From assembly GCF_032362555.1 (NCBI RefSeq), contig NC_083507.1:6761001-6825000 (forward strand): a DNA stretch of 64,000 bases, in the 5' to 3' direction. The stretch comes from Amyelois transitella (Eukaryota; Arthropoda; Insecta; Lepidoptera; Pyralidae). This document shows, piece by piece, positions 54,901-64,000 of the stretch. The notes under the pieces were generated by a model. The model was not told the DNA's origin. It worked only from the letters and a program-made list of their open reading frames with translations, and ran no database searches. A program made the position numbers and the translations under genes. Each line of letters starts with the position of its first letter. Positions within the stretch are counted from its first letter, which is position 1.

Positions 54901-57355
54901 ATTAATTTCTTGTTGTGCATCTAGATCTCATCATAATGAACTATGGATATGATAATGAATAAAAACGGCTTTCCCGGCGGTTAATTCTAATAGTTATAGG
55001 TAATTATAACAAATTATATCTTGTTTAAATAAATTGTAATTTAGAATTTAAAGCCCACAAATAAGTTAAATAGTGGTTATACTTTTTGGCCTTTGTTCGT
55101 GCTTGGAATGAAGACTGAACCAGTCTTCATAAGAATGAAATTTAGAAGTGTTATTTATTGAATTAAACTCAATAAAAATAATTTAATAATACATTGTTGC
55201 AGCTAAGAGATCTGACAAGTACTTAATGTCGAAGGAAACTTCAAAGAAAACTAAGAAAGAGAAACGGCCGTCCAAGAAGCGAAAGAGCAAAAAAGATAGA
55301 CTTTCTTCTGAATCCGACAGCAGTGGTAAGTTATGTCAAGACTGTAAATTTCGAATTTCGACAAAGTTTCAACTTAGAAAATATATGCTTCGAAAAATTT
55401 ATTTGATTATTTATCATTAGACCGACAAAACTCATTTTGACAAGACACACCTTTGAATTACTGTAATTCGAGAAAACCTTTTGATAAATTAATGATAATT
55501 TTTTTAGGTTTTACATTGTATGTAAAATTTTAGCGTTATGCACAGTACGTTGAGTACTTATCGTCAAAACACATCTGTTGTAAATGGAACTGGTTCCATT
55601 ATGGAACTGTATCATGGTACTAGTGTCAACAAAAGCTGTTTACTGCTTCCAGCATCACTATTTTTATGCCGTCGAGTATATGTTATCTTCTCTTGGATTT
55701 TATCCTGGTTACATACCTTGTGCCGGTACCAATAGAAAAAAGAATAGGACTATTCCATATCTTTCCCATGAATGTCGTGAAAGGGGATTAAGGGATAGGC
55801 TCATAAACCTGGGATTCTTCTTTTAGGGGGTGTGCTAGCAACCTTTCACTATACATATACATCTCAATTAACAGCTGAACGTTACCTATCATTCTCAAGA
55901 CTGTCGGCTCAATCTACCCCGCAAGGGAGCCGATAGTAATGTGTTAACGAATACAATGTCCAGAGGAGGCCCCCGCGTGGTCGCGGCCGGCGGTGGCGGC
56001 GGGCGGCGAGCTGCCGGCGGGCGCGGCGCCGTCCGACGACGAGCCCGCGCCCGCGCGCGACGACCCGCACCGCGCGCTCGACCTCGACCTCGACCTGTCA
56101 GTATGCCGCGCCTGCCGCGCAACCTACGAGTATCAATCAAACGACTTCTTTACTCTAAGCTCTAACTGTATTTCCTTGTAATCCATGAATTTTATATATT
56201 CATTATATATTCAATTATACTTTGGCAAAAAAAGAACCGGCTTCCAATCGATATCCTTCTTTTTGAAGATGGTGAAATTTCGAAAACCTTCCAAGTGTAA
56301 TTAACACTTTCCTGATAACCGCGTCAAAATCGGTTTAGCCGAAAGCGAGATAATCGCTTACAAAAATATTACTGGTGAAACTAAGAACCACCATTTTTTA
56401 TAATTATTAGCCGACCCCCACGAAACTCAAAAGCTTTATGTACCTCTATTTTATACTTTCCGACTTTTAAAATCCCATGCGAATGGGTTAAGGGCCTTTT
56501 TCTTTCAACTTCATGTCATCACTACAATTGGTTGGAGCCCTTTCCATGTTTCTTTATTAATAGAACACACCGCCTTTTATATGACACAGGTGAACACTTC
56601 CGCATGCTCTGTAATGTGTGTGGAGCAGCATTTTCATATTACTGGGCAATGCCATAGACTATTGAGTTTTGAGACCATTGACTATTTAATGTTGCTTTTC
56701 TTCTTACAACCAAAGGCGCTGAGGAGCGGTCATTATATCAATTATTTGTTCTTTCTAGGCCCCTTCGCGAAGAAGAACTATTAACGTCCAGAATAAATCA
56801 GTATCCGTCACCCGAGAGTGGTCTTTTACATAAAAAAGCAAAAGAATCCAAGAAAAACAAATCTTCCGCCAAAGATGGCACTGAAAAATCTAAGAGAAAG
56901 AAAGATAAGAAAACTAAACATAATAAAGATTTAGTTTTAATGCTAGAAGAGAATAAGAACGCAAAGGAAGGGTTGCTTATAGAAGACCTGAGCAAACCTG
57001 ATGAGGTAAAGGGGGCGGGCGACGGAGAAACACTAGTCGACAATCATGTGAAGAACAGTAAGACTGAAAAATATAAGAAGTCGAAGAAGGATTCTAAAGA
57101 CAAAGAGCTCAAGAAAAAGAAGGCCTCCAAGAAAGGTAAAAACATTTTTCCCTTAGATACATTTATTTTTTGTGATTCCATACTACTTGTAATAACAATG
57201 TTACGGATGATTTTTAAACTAAATCCAAATAGCGTAGACAATAAACTTTAAAATTTCTTTCAACCGCGGTTTTTCCTGTTTCAGATAAGCATGAAACAAA
57301 AACGGGTTATGAAGAAGCATTAGGTATATCAACCCCGAGCAAGGAGGTTATATAG
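45937..57355 (+). CDS. AP3D1: AP-3 complex subunit delta (garnet homologue), complete (19 exons plus one alternative exon)
   Basis: Exons: 45937-46032, 46134-46229, 46674-46943, 47131-47260, 47440-47579, 48830-48903 (or 47930-48003), 49905-50053, 50390-50535, 51082-51283, 51666-51837, 51968-52133, 53007-53191, about 53484-53639, 53957-54101, 54640-54769, 55203-55325, 55964-56096, 56759-57135, 57285-57355; about 986 residues. The trunk matches delta-adaptin closely: MALKKVKGNFERMFDKNLTD, ISWAIFNIIEVMSS, KPYLRMKAVLMMYKVFLRYP, LYECINTVIAVLIS, KYLGLLAMSRILK, VSKKNLMEIVKKLM. PVAPKAQKKVPMPP and QEQANNPHYLK mark the hinge, followed by lysine-rich tracts. The C-terminal ear known from vertebrates is not seen. 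Known role: AP-3 sorts cargo from endosomes to lysosome-related organelles; fly garnet mutants have pale eyes. Confidence 0.95.
46240..46480 (-). mobile_element. Non-LTR retrotransposon 3' fragment
   Basis: Plus text 'tcctggaggggtaggcaggg', 'ccacttgccacgatctctcc' and 'catgcaatctcggcggtttc' is the same series as at 18098 and 23195. It lies in AP-3 delta intron 2, 11 bp after the donor. Confidence 0.7.
47930..48003 (+). CDS. AP3D1: Alternative exon 6a of AP-3 delta, candidate mutually exclusive exon
   Basis: A 74-nt open segment between acceptor tctccgcag and donor CAG|gtacca, in phase 0 and ending in phase 2, exactly like canonical exon 6b at 48830-48903. It encodes F-G at positions 1-2, T5, E-P at 8-9, G12, K14, L19 and L-I at 22-23, all shared with exon 6b (10 of 24 full codons identical and 5 more conservative). 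If the donor is skipped, the reading runs nine more codons (ending NEV) to a TAG at 48028-48030. Exon 6b is the one matching the human protein; 6a is the diverged twin. Confidence 0.75.
48172..48335 (+). mobile_element. Copy of the 'cttgcggggtagacagagcc' repeat between exons 6a and 6b
   Basis: Contains 'agtcacgtctatatccctta', 'gtgtagacagagccaacagt', 'ggacatgttcagctgtatgg' and 'tcgccttttacgacatccat', with an internal deletion. Confidence 0.7.
50084..50129 (+). pseudogene. Decayed partial copy of AP-3 delta exon 7
   Basis: Thirty bases past the exon 7 donor, the intron repeats the start of exon 7 with point changes. 'tgtacaagtgtatccacacg' here corresponds to 'tgtacgagtgtatcaacacg' in the exon, and 'gtgatcg' follows in both. 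No acceptor and no donor of its own are evident. Confidence 0.75.
51318..51425 (-). mobile_element. Fragment of the 'cttgcggggtagacagagcc' repeat
   Basis: Plus text 'cgtcgagtcttttcgaggct' and 'gttgggtctgtctaccgtgt' is the complement of the family core. It lies in AP-3 delta intron 9. Confidence 0.55.
52061..52856 (+). repeat. 128-bp minisatellite made from exon 11 end, donor and intron start
   Basis: The segment starting cgcggcgctgaagctggccg occurs at 52061, 52189, 52317, 52445, 52573, 52701 and 52829, exactly 128 bp apart. Six units carry the exon 11 end GCCAGCGAG and the donor gtgagc (donors at 52134, 52262, 52390, 52518, 52646, 52774). The seventh breaks off after about 28 bp. Each unit ends in a (TG)n run. 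The copies are almost identical, with one A/C difference seen in the unit reaching 52189. The first copy is the true exon end. Confidence 0.97.
54184..54520 (+). pseudogene. Decayed tandem copies of AP-3 delta exon 14 in intron 14
   Basis: Copy 1 (about 54184-54230) reads ITPEELELV where the exon reads FTPEELQM. Copy 2 (about 54304-54425) keeps 'aatcggtgtcgcgct' and 'tcctcggaggagaaggac', then 'aaggcggtgttcgcggcg' and the codons FTPDELEM. Copies 1 and 2 share a further downstream block ('gtgcga...atggcatta'). Copy 3 (about 54488-54520) keeps only 'gtcgatgtcgtgttagtcg'. Frame changes in the middle of copy 2 and loss of splice sites make them non-functional. Confidence 0.8.
55705..55935 (-). mobile_element. 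Inverted copy of the 'cttgcggggtagacagagcc' repeat
   Basis: Plus text runs 'gtgccggtaccaatagaaaa', 'tgtcgtgaaaggggattaag', 'ataaacctgggattcttctt', 'gctcaatctaccccgcaagg'. It ends about 30 bp before the AP-3 delta exon at 55964. Confidence 0.75.
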
Positions 57356-59737
57356 TGTACATTACATAGAATCATATTGTAACGTTCCAATGAGGGAAAA
57401 AATGTCGTCGTTTAAAATCGTATCAGTATGGCAAGGACGGCGATACACCCGTTAACATTTTTCTTATTGGTACGAATTGTATTTGGCCTTCGTCTTTAAC
57501 ATTATCTTGAGCTCGTCACAGTGCAATCATTGTTTGAACAATTTAGTTTTTTATTTTTTATGATTAGTCCACCAGCATGAAATATATGTAGGCATTGTTT
57601 TCATTCGTATTACAAATGAACCATGACCACTTAACTAATGATGTTATATTCTTTAGGCTATATGTATTGTAAAAAGGCAAACAAAAATAAATACAAAAAT
57701 ATATAATCATGTACAGTTTATTAAAAGCTATATGGAATAAATAATAGTCGTTTTTGTTTAAAATATCCAAATACAATAAATGATTTTGACAAACTGGTTA
57801 ACAAATTTCTTTATACTGTTACAAAAGACAAAATGTTTACAAAAGGGAGTTTCCGTTTGGTCAAATTTTTCTCACTCTCCGACGGCGGCCGCACAGACTC
57901 GGACACACTCCTCCGCCGCCGCCGCCACCACCACCTCCACTCTTCCCTCCTCCAGGTTTGTAAGAGATCGCAACCTATTTCATCAAAATTATTCAGTTTC
58001 TGTTATGTAATAAAAGGGTTCCAAAACAAGATACAGCTGGTCCCATTAGAAAAATATCAATATGCAGTAAGAACAATGATATATTTTTTCAAGTCATTAG
58101 TATTTGTAAATAAATACCTTTGTTTTAATATTTTTTGTTATACTATTGTAATAATCGTTAATCTTCCTATAAATAAATAAGGAAGGTGAAACAACAAAGT
58201 ATTTTCTATTTCGGTATATGTAAACTAGCTGTTAACCACGCATCCTTAAAGCATTAGCAACAGCTAGAAATTTGCACATGAATATCCTTTTTTCTAATAT
58301 TTGTAATTGATTTTCCATGGTGTTAAAAAAACCGATAACGCACACAAATATAATAAAAATGTTTCTTTTTTTTTGTTTAAGTATGTAACTATTAGTTCGA
58401 TTAAGATGAAATTGGGAACCCATTCTATTAATACATAGTGAGCCATAAAAAAGAAACAATCACTAAAAGGCAAAAATTCATTGTTTTTGCTGTATAACAC
58501 CATGATGGAAAAAATGAAATATTGGGGGGCGCAGAAAATACTATGATAATAGAGGAAGATCAAAACAACTGAACAGATCTAAATTAGATTTTATTACGTT
58601 TTTCTCAAGCCAATAAATTAAATTATATCAATATACAAGATCAAACAATATTGTACTTTAACTTTCCGACCAAGTCCTCATATTTATTTCTCCAATTGGA
58701 TACGTAAATAATTACAAGGAAGAAAGAACATGTACATAAAGTACTAACATACAATTATTGCGCTGATACACGTCTTGACGATGTCTTAAGACATTGATAA
58801 TATTTCAGAACAATTACATCAACAGTAACCTGCACTACAGTTATTTTCCACTATTCAATAGTTTAAATAAACAATAAATTCTTAACACGAAATGACTGCA
58901 TCACGTTGTGTAATAACGCGGTTTCCTTTCGATACTATAAGAAACGCGTATAATTTATACTTTACAATCTCCCATACTTGAGGTACATATCATATGACGT
59001 GTAAATGCTATATTAATCAAATAATTTATAACAGAAGTCATAGGAGAAGTAACAGAAAGTGGCGGATTATAGAACCCCACAAATTGATTTAAGCTAACTA
59101 CTTAACAACCAACAATATCTTAATCTACTAACAATTCAATGTTATTTAAATAAATAAATAAAAATGAACGAAGCTATTCTACTTAAATGTTGTCAAACAA
59201 CTCGTATTCCCGTAACAATGCTTTACCAATATTCTTTTCTCGACTACAGCACATACACTTACATTATATTTGATAAATTAATTTATCACAAAGGCTGTCA
59301 AAAATATATCCATAAAATTGTGTAAATAGAAAAATAAAACCAAAAATATCTAAAAACTAAAACAATACTCTGCATAAATCTTAAAAGTTAACATCGAAAC
59401 ACGAGTCGATACATCAAAGAGATAGTGAAATTACAATAATATGATCGAATGTTTCTCGTAAGATGTGATGGCGAGGTCGTAAGACTGATGGTAATGTGGC
59501 GAATAATGGGGCTAAACACGGACAAATATCTAGATAGACTCTGTGAGTAGTAAAAGGGCGATAAATGAACCTCTTTTTTCATTCGGCATTTGTACTGATC
59601 GTCATCAACTAAACTGTAAATATATCTGTAAAATATACCAAAAAAAAGTTGGTCAAAATATAAAACATCCTATTGGCTTCACATTGACCAGAAAGAAGTG
59701 GTTCATCTAGATCTAAGTCCGCTTCTGTTAATACTGT
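57356..59737. other. 3' UTRs of convergent AP-3 delta and succinyl-CoA ligase genes
   Basis: AATAAA at 57736-57741 fits an AP-3 delta 3' UTR of about 0.4 kb. A compact GC-rich triplet block at 57880-57955 stands out (see findings). The remaining 1.8 kb is AT-rich without a recognised repeat and is probably mostly 3' UTR of the minus-strand gene. Confidence 0.55.
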
Positions 59738-62700
59738 TTACTGCTCGATCATGTATCTGGGTATGTCGAACTGGACCTCGACTCCGGCCTTGCGCGCGAG
59801 CGCCACGATCTCGGAGAGCTGCACCACGAGCTGCGCCGCCTCGTCCAGGTCGTCGCGCGGCACGATGCGCAGCCCGGACTCGGCGATCAGTTTCCGCGCC
59901 TCGTGCACTTTCGTTCCCTGTAAACATTTCACATTTTAATTTCGCTATCGATATCCGTACTAAACGAATTAAGAACTGTTAATTTGAACTACCACTGTAA
60001 AGACCTTAGCTTGCTCATCTGGCACATTGAGTTGAGTAAGGTTATAACAGAAATTTTAAAAATTACTATTGGACCCCCGTGACTCCGCCTGCACATAACG
60101 AAAACTCCGGTTACTTACTAGTCCTGCAGCAATTTTGGGAAATCTCCTCTCAGTACACCCATTGGCCTGCAGGCCAGATTTTTTGTGCTCGAGTTGTCTC
60201 CCTTAACTCTCCAATACTATGTCAAGTTTCAAGTCTATAGACCCCGCGGTTTAGGCTGTGCGATGTCATGTTTTATATATATGGATTGTGGATATTGGCC
60301 TGCCAGGCAGTTCTTTAAAGTGTCCGGATAGTAACACGGCAGTTGTCGTTCATATTTTAAATAATGTTTAGTCATAACAGTGTTTGCATTTGTCGAGCTG
60401 AGGTTAGAGATAGGAATTTATGTCACTTCACAATATGACGTGGCGGATTAAACGCAGGGTGTGATAAGACTTATATCTACGGAAGTAAAACCAACCAGGA
60501 AAATACACACAAAACATTAATATAATAATTAAGAAATCTCTTTCAAATAAGACTCATTTAAGAAAGCCAGACATTTTTAGAAAGAGATATAGGGTTCAGA
60601 AAATTTTCTGGGGCATTATTCATGTCTGTTTGACGGCCTCTCTGGCTCAGTCTGTGTCACAGTATGTCCCGAATTCGAATCTTGGTCAGAACACGAGGAA
60701 TGCACTTTTTCTGATTGTCCTGGATCTTGGCTGTTTATCTATATAAGTATTAATTATAAAATATTGTATTGATGAGTATCTCATACCAAGTCTTAAACTT
60801 ACTCCGCATTTGGTCCCGTATATACATTGTACATCCAAAACCTGCTTGTGTGACTGTTTTTCTCATGCTAGTTGTGTTTCTATAAAGAGAGTTCATAATA
60901 ATTTTTGTGAACTGTACCTGTAGACGGACAATAACAGGGATCTGGATGTTCAGATTTTTTGCCGCGTTGATGATGCCCTCCGCGATCACGTCGCAGCGCA
61001 TGATGCCTCCGAAAATGTTCACCAGGATGGCTGTCACTTTCGGGTCCGATAGAATGATCTTGAATGCTTCCTGTAAAATAAATATACATATATATGCTAT
61101 CCATATGTTCCGGGGTTTTCATAACATAATTATGTTCTTCTTGCTGGCAGATCTAACCCGGTTTGGATCATGGTTACACATCCATTTGCCTGAATGTGCA
61201 GGTTTCCGCTCACGATGTTTTCTCTCAATGTAAGAGCATTGGTTAGTAGGTACTGAATGTACTGTACACTTAGGAAATAGGCATTGGTACATGGACGAGG
61301 TGGAATGTGTACCTCCATGTGCATTACATATTATGTTATTTAAAAAAAATTATGACATATAGGTAATATATAAAAGTAATTTATGTATAAGATTTTGACG
61401 ATATATATTCCAAAAAGAATGGTATAAAAGCTGGCAAAATTACATTTTTATAAAGCAAGTCGAAAGTACAAGTCATTTATACATTTTAACTTCAAACTCT
61501 CGACCGGATTTAATTTACGTTATCTATGTAGTTGACTTGTTTAAATTACTATCTAATCAACGACTTTAGTCGAGCCCAAATCAGAATATTTCAACTTCTT
61601 TATGTAGTCGAGGGGTGCACTAAAAAAGATTTACCGAAATTCCCGCGAGAACGCAAATTATCAGATTTTTTTATTTACGTGGGCGGACTCACGGGCGTTA
61701 TCTAGTTTTGTTTAGCTTATTGCGCGCAGTAAGTAAGCTAGTAGCTAATAAAATAAAAGATCATGATTTTCCTATTAGCATAAAAATAATACTGCAAATT
61801 GTATGAACAAATTACACAACTATATCTGTGTATAAGAAAAACAAATAACTTCGTGTTGATGATGATGTTAATATAAAAAAAAAAAATTTGTAAAAGGAAA
61901 GTTCTTGTTTTTTACCATATACCTACAAAAAACTTAATCTAGATTTAATTTTTATGCATGGCATTAAAAGCACGGAGGTTTGTTAGGTTTGTGTTTTGTG
62001 TTGCCACGAATGCATGATTCTCGGCGTCATCCAGTACCAAATATTACCTACTATGTTAATAAGCTACAATAATTCGAGGACGCCGAAAACCGGACCATGT
62101 GGAGAGAGAAAAGGCGGGCCCGAAACCCTTTTGTGGAGGGTGCAACCGAGTTCACGCAGAGATGATCGAGAGAATAAGATACAATGCGAATTGTAAATTT
62201 TTTTATCGGATTTATTATGGACATATGTACGTACATATTTCCTGAAATTTTTAGTTACTTTACTGGAGAAAACCGTCGTTAACTATGGAGACAAGAGCAC
62301 CTGCACAAAACGCAGCCATTTTGGATCAACTTATTTACAAGTATTAGAGTAGAAAGAGCAATGTTCAAAGTAATAAGTGATTGACAGACTGATTGCAATC
62401 AATTGAACTAGACAAAGGTAATGCAAAGGTCACTAGTACGAAGTACAAACGGGCATCGTAATGAACTGATGTATAAAAATTAAATTGTTTTCTGCGTTTA
62501 TCTTTCTTGTTTAGCCTCAATTATAGTCTTGTATGATAACTTGCACCCCGTTGTATAACAGTTTATATTAAGTAGTGTGCATTATGATTAATGTAACTCG
62601 GGTGTGTAAAATATAATACGCTGGTCTGGTAGTAAAGAAAAACTTAGTATGCGGCAGTGATTCACTTCCCGCGCACATTTCGATCAAAGGAAGATGAAAA

Positions 62701-63971
62701 TTGCGTTTTTGCAGGCGATAGATTCCACCACTAAGCTTATGGGGCCATTGTTTACTTACACTTATCACATCGTTAGGTATTAAGGCGTGAGGTGTGTTCA
62801 ACTTCGACGGCGGCAGGTATCAATTTCTTTTCTTAGTTATCATCCAATATTTAATAGAACACGTAAGGTTGCGTATATCAGAAGGGATTGAGGTCGTGTA
62901 AAAAGAGGAGGGGAGAGCACATGCGCGGCTAACGCCACGAAAATACAAATTCGTTTAAATTTAAGGAAACTTAGGTTAAGATGCAACTGGGAATACTATA
63001 AGATGAAAAGAGAAGAAATGCGACATACGGAGACAGCCTGCGCGGTGGCGCCGCCGCCCACGTCGAGGAAGTTGGCGGGGTCGCCGCCGTACAGCTTGAT
63101 GATGTCCATCGTGGCCATGGCCAGGCCGGCGCCGTTCACCATGCACCCGATGTTACCTGCGAAATAGTTGGCTTTATAAGTTACGCCGATGTCCCTACAC
63201 ATAAGCCTAACTTTTGTATGACGCGATAATAATATTAAATATATAATAATAATATATATGACGCGCAATATATATATCAGAGTCCGCTATAAATGATCAA
63301 TATGACGAATATTATAAAGAGGTAGAGTGTTACTAGGTTTTTTTGTTTACAAAGATAATATTCTGGAATAACCAAGAAATGAAAATTCTTTCGAATTTTG
63401 TTAAAAAAGGTGCATTATCTGCGGGTGTTTGGCTATGCAGGTTCCTATCTACAAAGGCGAAGCCGTGCGGGCTGCTTGTAAACTACTAATAGTTAGGTTG
63501 AAAATGTATTTGTTTTCATTACCTACCATCAAGCGCAATGTAGTTCAAGTTGAATTTGGCAGCTTCAATCTCTTTAGGATCCTCTTGTGTAGTGTCCCTG
63601 TAGGCGAATATTTTCTTTTGTCTGAAATCCGCATTGTCGTCAAACCTGAATTTGGCGTCTAAGCAGAAGACTGAAACAACAACAACTATATTTAAAAAAA
63701 AAATCATTTGAATTAATGTAAACCAGACAACATCATGTAGATGTTAATGTTAATACATAATAATTATAAGTTATTTGAATGTAGTAACTATTGTTGTTTA
63801 AACAAACTGATATCAAAGTTCAACAAACTGTATTCATAACATACATTTGCCGTTTATGGCATCTTCAGCGTAAGGGTTGACCTCGATCAGGAGCGCGTCA
63901 CTCTTACAAAATAAGTCGTACATTTTTTTTATCACATCAGATGCCTCGGCTGCGTTTCCTTCCAAGCCAAT
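59738..63971 (-). CDS. SUCLA2: Succinyl-CoA ligase [ADP-forming] subunit beta, C-terminal 243 residues (partial)
   Basis: Minus-strand exons: 63971-63845, 63670-63527, 63156-63029, 61070-60918, 59917-59738 with stop TAA; upstream exons lie past the right edge. Family blocks in order: [92 protein letters not shown], then [20 protein letters not shown]. These match the ADP-forming (SUCLA2) rather than the GDP-forming (SUCLG2) isoform, for instance [12 protein letters not shown] and [10 protein letters not shown]. Known role: in the mitochondrial matrix it joins the alpha subunit to convert succinyl-CoA, ADP and phosphate to succinate, CoA and ATP in the citric acid cycle. Introns are 174, 370, 1,958 and 1,000 bp; the two largest hold repeats. 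Confidence 0.95.
60628..60800 (+). mobile_element. tRNA-derived SINE-like element
   Basis: Shows an A-box-like 'ctctctggctcagtctg' and a B-box-like 'gaattcgaatc' about 45 bp apart. These are followed by the common tail 'tctgattgtcctggatcttg', 'gctgtttatctatataagta' and 'ttaattataaaatattg'. The tail resembles 9630-9760. It is in the last intron of the succinyl-CoA ligase gene. Confidence 0.65.
61135..61325 (+). mobile_element. Interspersed repeat with 'gtgcaggttt...cacgatgttttc'
   Basis: Contains 'gatctaacccggtttggatc', 'cacatccatttgcctgaatg' and 'ttccgctcacgatgttttct'. This order is familiar from lepidopteran repeats. It is in intron 61071-63028. The rest of that 2-kb intron is AT-rich with one possible LINE scrap ('ggacgccgaaaaccggacca' at about 62078). 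Confidence 0.55.
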
Positions 63972-64000
63972 CTGTAACAATGTCATGATTTATTTTTAGT

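Noticed and set aside
55941-56165. Arg/Ala-rich open readings around 55941-56165 in other frames
   Set aside because: Shadows of the very GC-rich AP-3 delta exon 55964-56096, whose own frame matches the family (DDEPAPARDDPHRALDLDLDL).
59698-59982. Plus-strand open readings opposite the last succinyl-CoA ligase exon
   Set aside because: Antisense to a confidently matched coding exon; the Arg/Ala-rich products reflect GC-rich third codon positions.
60665-60740. Possible true tRNA gene
   Set aside because: The A- and B-box-like words do not fold into a full cloverleaf as far as I can see, and the sequence runs into a known repeat tail, so a SINE is the better call.

Overview
The window looks like nuclear DNA from a moth or butterfly (Lepidoptera). 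Genes are intron-rich with GT-AG introns in AT-rich DNA. One gene is a lepidopteran-type long-wavelength opsin. The introns and spacers are littered with short interspersed repeats, including the block with '...cttgcggggtagacagagcc...' and the block with '...cccgcgacttcgtccgcg...', both of which I recognise as typical of lepidopteran genomes. There is nothing bacterial or viral, and I found no rRNA or tRNA gene and no CRISPR array.

Layout, left to right: (1) the last two coding exons of ribosomal protein RpL8 (+, 455-1060, partial). (2) A complete 24-exon ABCC4-like (short MRP) ABC transporter (+, 4186-23876, 1,362 codons). (3) GINS complex subunit Sld5/GINS4 (-, 25822-26683, two exons). (4) A complete eight-exon long-wavelength opsin (+, 29360-32504) with a TATA box. 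(5) DZIP1/Iguana, a ciliary zinc-finger coiled-coil protein (+, 33791-39093, nine exons). (6) COMMD2 (-, 39945-43620, five exons). (7) The delta subunit of the AP-3 adaptor complex, garnet in fly (+, 45937-57355, 19 exons). (8) The 3' half of the ADP-forming succinyl-CoA ligase beta subunit (-, 59738-63971, running off the right edge). All exon joins were derived by hand from splice sites, reading-frame phase and family resemblance. The genes are unrelated housekeeping, sensory and trafficking functions and do not form a pathway.

The most notable signal is in the AP-3 delta gene, where exons have been duplicated repeatedly. (a) Two 74-nt exons (47930-48003 and 48830-48903) have the same length and phase and encode related but diverged 25-residue segments. 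This is a candidate mutually exclusive exon pair, and the reading frame forbids using both or neither. (b) The 3' end of exon 11, with its splice donor, is amplified as a 128-bp tandem array. (c) Decayed copies of exon 14 lie in intron 14, and (d) a decayed partial copy of exon 7 lies in intron 7. Other notable items are a hAT-like MITE with an 8-bp target duplication, a TA-flanked inverted-repeat element nested inside a broken LINE reverse transcriptase, a perfect 57-bp palindrome in an ABCC intron, and a GC-AG intron in the opsin gene.
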